Below, in pieces: positions 3,625-5,334 of a stretch of DNA of 5,334 bases. A model generated the notes under the pieces. That model had not been told where the DNA came from. It did not search any database and saw nothing but the letters and a program-made list of their open reading frames with translations. The number at the start of each line of letters is the position of its first letter. The stretch's first letter is position 1. Made by a program: the position numbers and the translations under genes. This DNA is from Candidatus Campbelliibacteriota bacterium. Lineage in GTDB: Bacteria > Patescibacteriota > Minisyncoccia > UBA9983. The stretch is from the NCBI GenBank assembly GCA_003231675.1, contig QIJB01000064.1:1-5334 (forward strand). Reading direction: 5' to 3'.

Positions 3625-5258
3625 TGATTTTTGATTCAATAAAAACAGAGGACGATTTGGAAAAATTAAAAAGGCGAATGGTTCTGGACAAGAAACTCGG
3701 CAAGGAGCTTTTGAAAATAAAAAAGAAAATCAATTACAGGGGGACATCGGCGAAGTATGTGACCCTCCCTCTTCCCACGAACGCCGAGGTCATCGCTCTC
3801 TATAGAAAAATGACGAAGAAGGGGGAAGAGAAAAAATCCCCGATACTGGAGCGACTGTTGAGAAAAAGAAAAACCAAGAGCAACTCTGGCATTGTGGCTG
3901 TTTCCCTGCTCACGAAGCCCTTTCCTTGCCCTGGAAACTGCCTCTATTGCCCCACGGAGCAAAAGATGCCCAAAAGCTACCTTTCCCTTGAACCGGCGGC
4001 GGCGCGGGCGCTCAGAAACAATTTCAGTCCCTACAAGCAAGTTTTGTCGCGTCTGAAAGCGTTGGACGCGAACGGTCATCCGTTGGACAAAATTGAGATA
4101 ATAATCATAGGAGGAACCTGGAATTTTTACGAGCGCGACTACCGGAAAAATTTCGTTTCCGAGATTTTTCGCGCCTGCGATAATTTCGCCCGCGCGAAAA
4201 AAATCAAGAAAGGCGAAAAAAGCCTCGCGGAGCTCCAAAAAATAAACGAAAAAGCCAAGTGCAGAATTGTCGGCATGTCCGTTGAGACGCGTCCCGATTT
4301 CGTAAATGCGGAAGAGTTGAGGGAAATGAGGGATTTGGGCGTGACCAAGGTGGAAATCGGCGTTCAACATTTGGACGAGAAAATTTTGGAAAAGAACAGG
4401 AGGGGTATTCCCACGGACACCGTCGCGCGCGCGACGGCTCTTCTCCGCGCCTTCGGTTTCAAAATCGTCTATCATATGATGCCCGGGATGTATGGAAGTT
4501 CGCCCGCCAAAGATTTGGCGGCGTTCAAAAAACTTTTTTCCGATAAGCGTTTTTTCCCGGATATGCTCAAAATTTATCCTTGCGTTGTCTTGAAAAGCGC
4601 CGGACTTTACGGCAAGTGGAAGGCGGGGAAGCACAAACCTTATTCCGAAAAAAAACTTCTCAAACTCTTGGCGGAAATAAAGAAAATTATTCCCCCATAT
4701 GTCAGGATAATAAGACTCATAAGGGATATTCCCGGAAGCTACATCGCGGCGGGAAGCAAGATTTCAAACCTTCGCCAATATCTCGCCGCGGACCAAGAAA
4801 AAAACGGATGGAAATGCAGGTGTCTTCGCTGTCGCGAGGTAAGAGAGGACGAGATAAAGCTGAAAGACTTCAAACTGAATAAAATTGAATATGCCGTTTC
4901 GGGGGGTAGGGAGATATTTTTAAGTTTTGAGAATAAAAAAGGGGACAAACTGGCGGCGTTCCTCCGGCTCTTTTTGCCGGATTTGATTGAGAAAACGTTT
5001 GATATTCCCAATGTTCTGAAAAACGCCTCCTTAATAAGAGAACTTCACACCTACGGACGGTTGGCGCCCATCTCGCGGAAAGGGGAGCAGAGCCAGCATA
5101 TGGGAATGGGGAAAAAACTTCTCGCCACGGCGGAAGAAATCGCCCGAAAAGCGGGATTTAAAAGAATGGCGATTATTTCCGGCGTGGGAGTCCGCGGATA
5201 CTACAAAAAACTAGGCTACCGGCTCAAGGATACGTATATGATTAAAACAGAAAAATAA
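3624..5258 (+). CDS. elp3: Elp3: tRNA U34 carboxymethyltransferase (radical SAM plus GNAT)
   Basis: The 544-residue protein is a complete Elp3. It uses SAM radical chemistry and acetyl-CoA to add a carboxymethyl group to C5 of wobble uridine in tRNA (cm5U34), acting alone in bacteria and archaea. A basic N-terminal stretch (about 15-37) fits tRNA binding. The 4Fe-4S ligands are C102, C106 and C109 (PFPCPGNCLYCP), followed by SLEPAAARALRNNFSPYKQV, GHPLDKIEIIIIGGTW (151-166), GMSVETRPD (217-225) and EIGVQHL (244-250). A cysteine cluster, CRCLRCREV (398-406), fits the family's zinc site. The C-terminal acetyltransferase domain (about 420-544) has RELHTYG (472-478), the acetyl-CoA loop QHMGMGKKLL (491-500) and GVRGYYKKLGY (522-532). 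The frame is open upstream to 3462, but that extension overlaps the neighbouring gene antisense and has no Elp3 homology. The ATG at 3624 coincides with the predicted transcript start. No terminator is evident after the stop. Confidence 0.95.
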   Translation: MIFDSIKTEDDLEKLKRRMVLDKKLGKELLKIKKKINYRGTSAKYVTLPLPTNAEVIALYRKMTKKGEEKKSPILERLLRKRKTKSNSGIVAVSLLTKPFPCPGNCLYCPTEQKMPKSYLSLEPAAARALRNNFSPYKQVLSRLKALDANGHPLDKIEIIIIGGTWNFYERDYRKNFVSEIFRACDNFARAKKIKKGEKSLAELQKINEKAKCRIVGMSVETRPDFVNAEELREMRDLGVTKVEIGVQHLDEKILEKNRRGIPTDTVARATALLRAFGFKIVYHMMPGMYGSSPAKDLAAFKKLFSDKRFFPDMLKIYPCVVLKSAGLYGKWKAGKHKPYSEKKLLKLLAEIKKIIPPYVRIIRLIRDIPGSYIAAGSKISNLRQYLAADQEKNGWKCRCLRCREVREDEIKLKDFKLNKIEYAVSGGREIFLSFENKKGDKLAAFLRLFLPDLIEKTFDIPNVLKNASLIRELHTYGRLAPISRKGEQSQHMGMGKKLLATAEEIARKAGFKRMAIISGVGVRGYYKKLGYRLKDTYMIKTEK

Positions 5259-5307
5259 CCCCTCGCTTTTCCACATTTTCTCATTCTTAAATTAACCGGA
5301 TTTAGTG

Positions 5308-5313
5308 TATAAT
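5308..5313 (+). promoter_or_regulatory. -10 box of a gene beyond the right edge
   Basis: A perfect TATAAT (5308-5313) in the context GTGTATAATAAAGG lies 49 bases after the elp3 stop. TTCTTA (5284-5289) at 18 nt is only a weak -35. A start near 5320 would leave the window after about 15 bases. No start codon is visible, so the served gene (protein or RNA) is unknown. Confidence 0.5.
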
Positions 5314-5334
5314 AAAGGCACCGGAAGAGAGCCC

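Noticed and set aside
4420..4437. 18-bp perfect palindrome CCGTCGCGCGCGCGACGG inside elp3
   Set aside because: It encodes the Elp3 segment TVARATA with ordinary codons and has no loop. It is most likely a by-product of alternating CG-rich arginine and alanine codons.
3666..4634. 322-codon minus-strand frame opposite elp3
   Set aside because: It is the antisense shadow of a strongly conserved gene, arginine- and histidine-rich with no recognisable domain.

Overview
The window looks like a piece of a small bacterial genome of the Candidate Phyla Radiation (Patescibacteria, most likely Parcubacteria-like). That is an inference. It rests on short intergenic gaps, sigma70-type promoters with extended -10 boxes, hairpin-plus-U-run terminators, several starts without a Shine-Dalgarno sequence, AT-rich DNA with lysine-rich proteins, and a stand-alone bacterial Elp3. 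No 16S, ribosomal or other taxonomic marker is present.

Layout: (1) 1-195 holds what look like two divergent promoters, one reading off the left edge and one for a glycosyltransferase. (2) 196-1295 is a GT4-type glycosyltransferase, split by a frameshift near 933-941. A 47-bp perfect hairpin element (657-703) is built in frame into its coding sequence. (3) 1326-2877 carries two tandem small cysteine hydrolases of the isochorismatase/nicotinamidase superfamily. Each has a strong Shine-Dalgarno and its own candidate promoter. Between them lies a roughly 190-nt transcription unit (promoter, GNRA-capped hairpin, G6/C6 helix, branched helix, intrinsic terminator) that codes for no convincing protein. 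It is either a small RNA or an attenuator leader of the second hydrolase. (4) 2906-5258 is a divergent pair with start codons 22 nt apart. A methyltransferase strongly reminiscent of eukaryotic Trm9/ALKBH8-MT lies on the minus strand, and a full-length Elp3 (radical SAM plus GNAT) lies on the plus strand. (5) The right edge has a TATAAT box for a gene outside the window.

The most notable point is the Elp3/Trm9-like pair. In eukaryotes Elp3 (in Elongator) makes cm5U at the tRNA wobble uridine, and Trm9-Trm112 methylates it to mcm5U. Finding both side by side with a shared promoter region suggests a minimal two-gene bacterial route to mcm5U34. Second are the structured RNA/attenuator candidate and the in-frame palindromic element in the glycosyltransferase.
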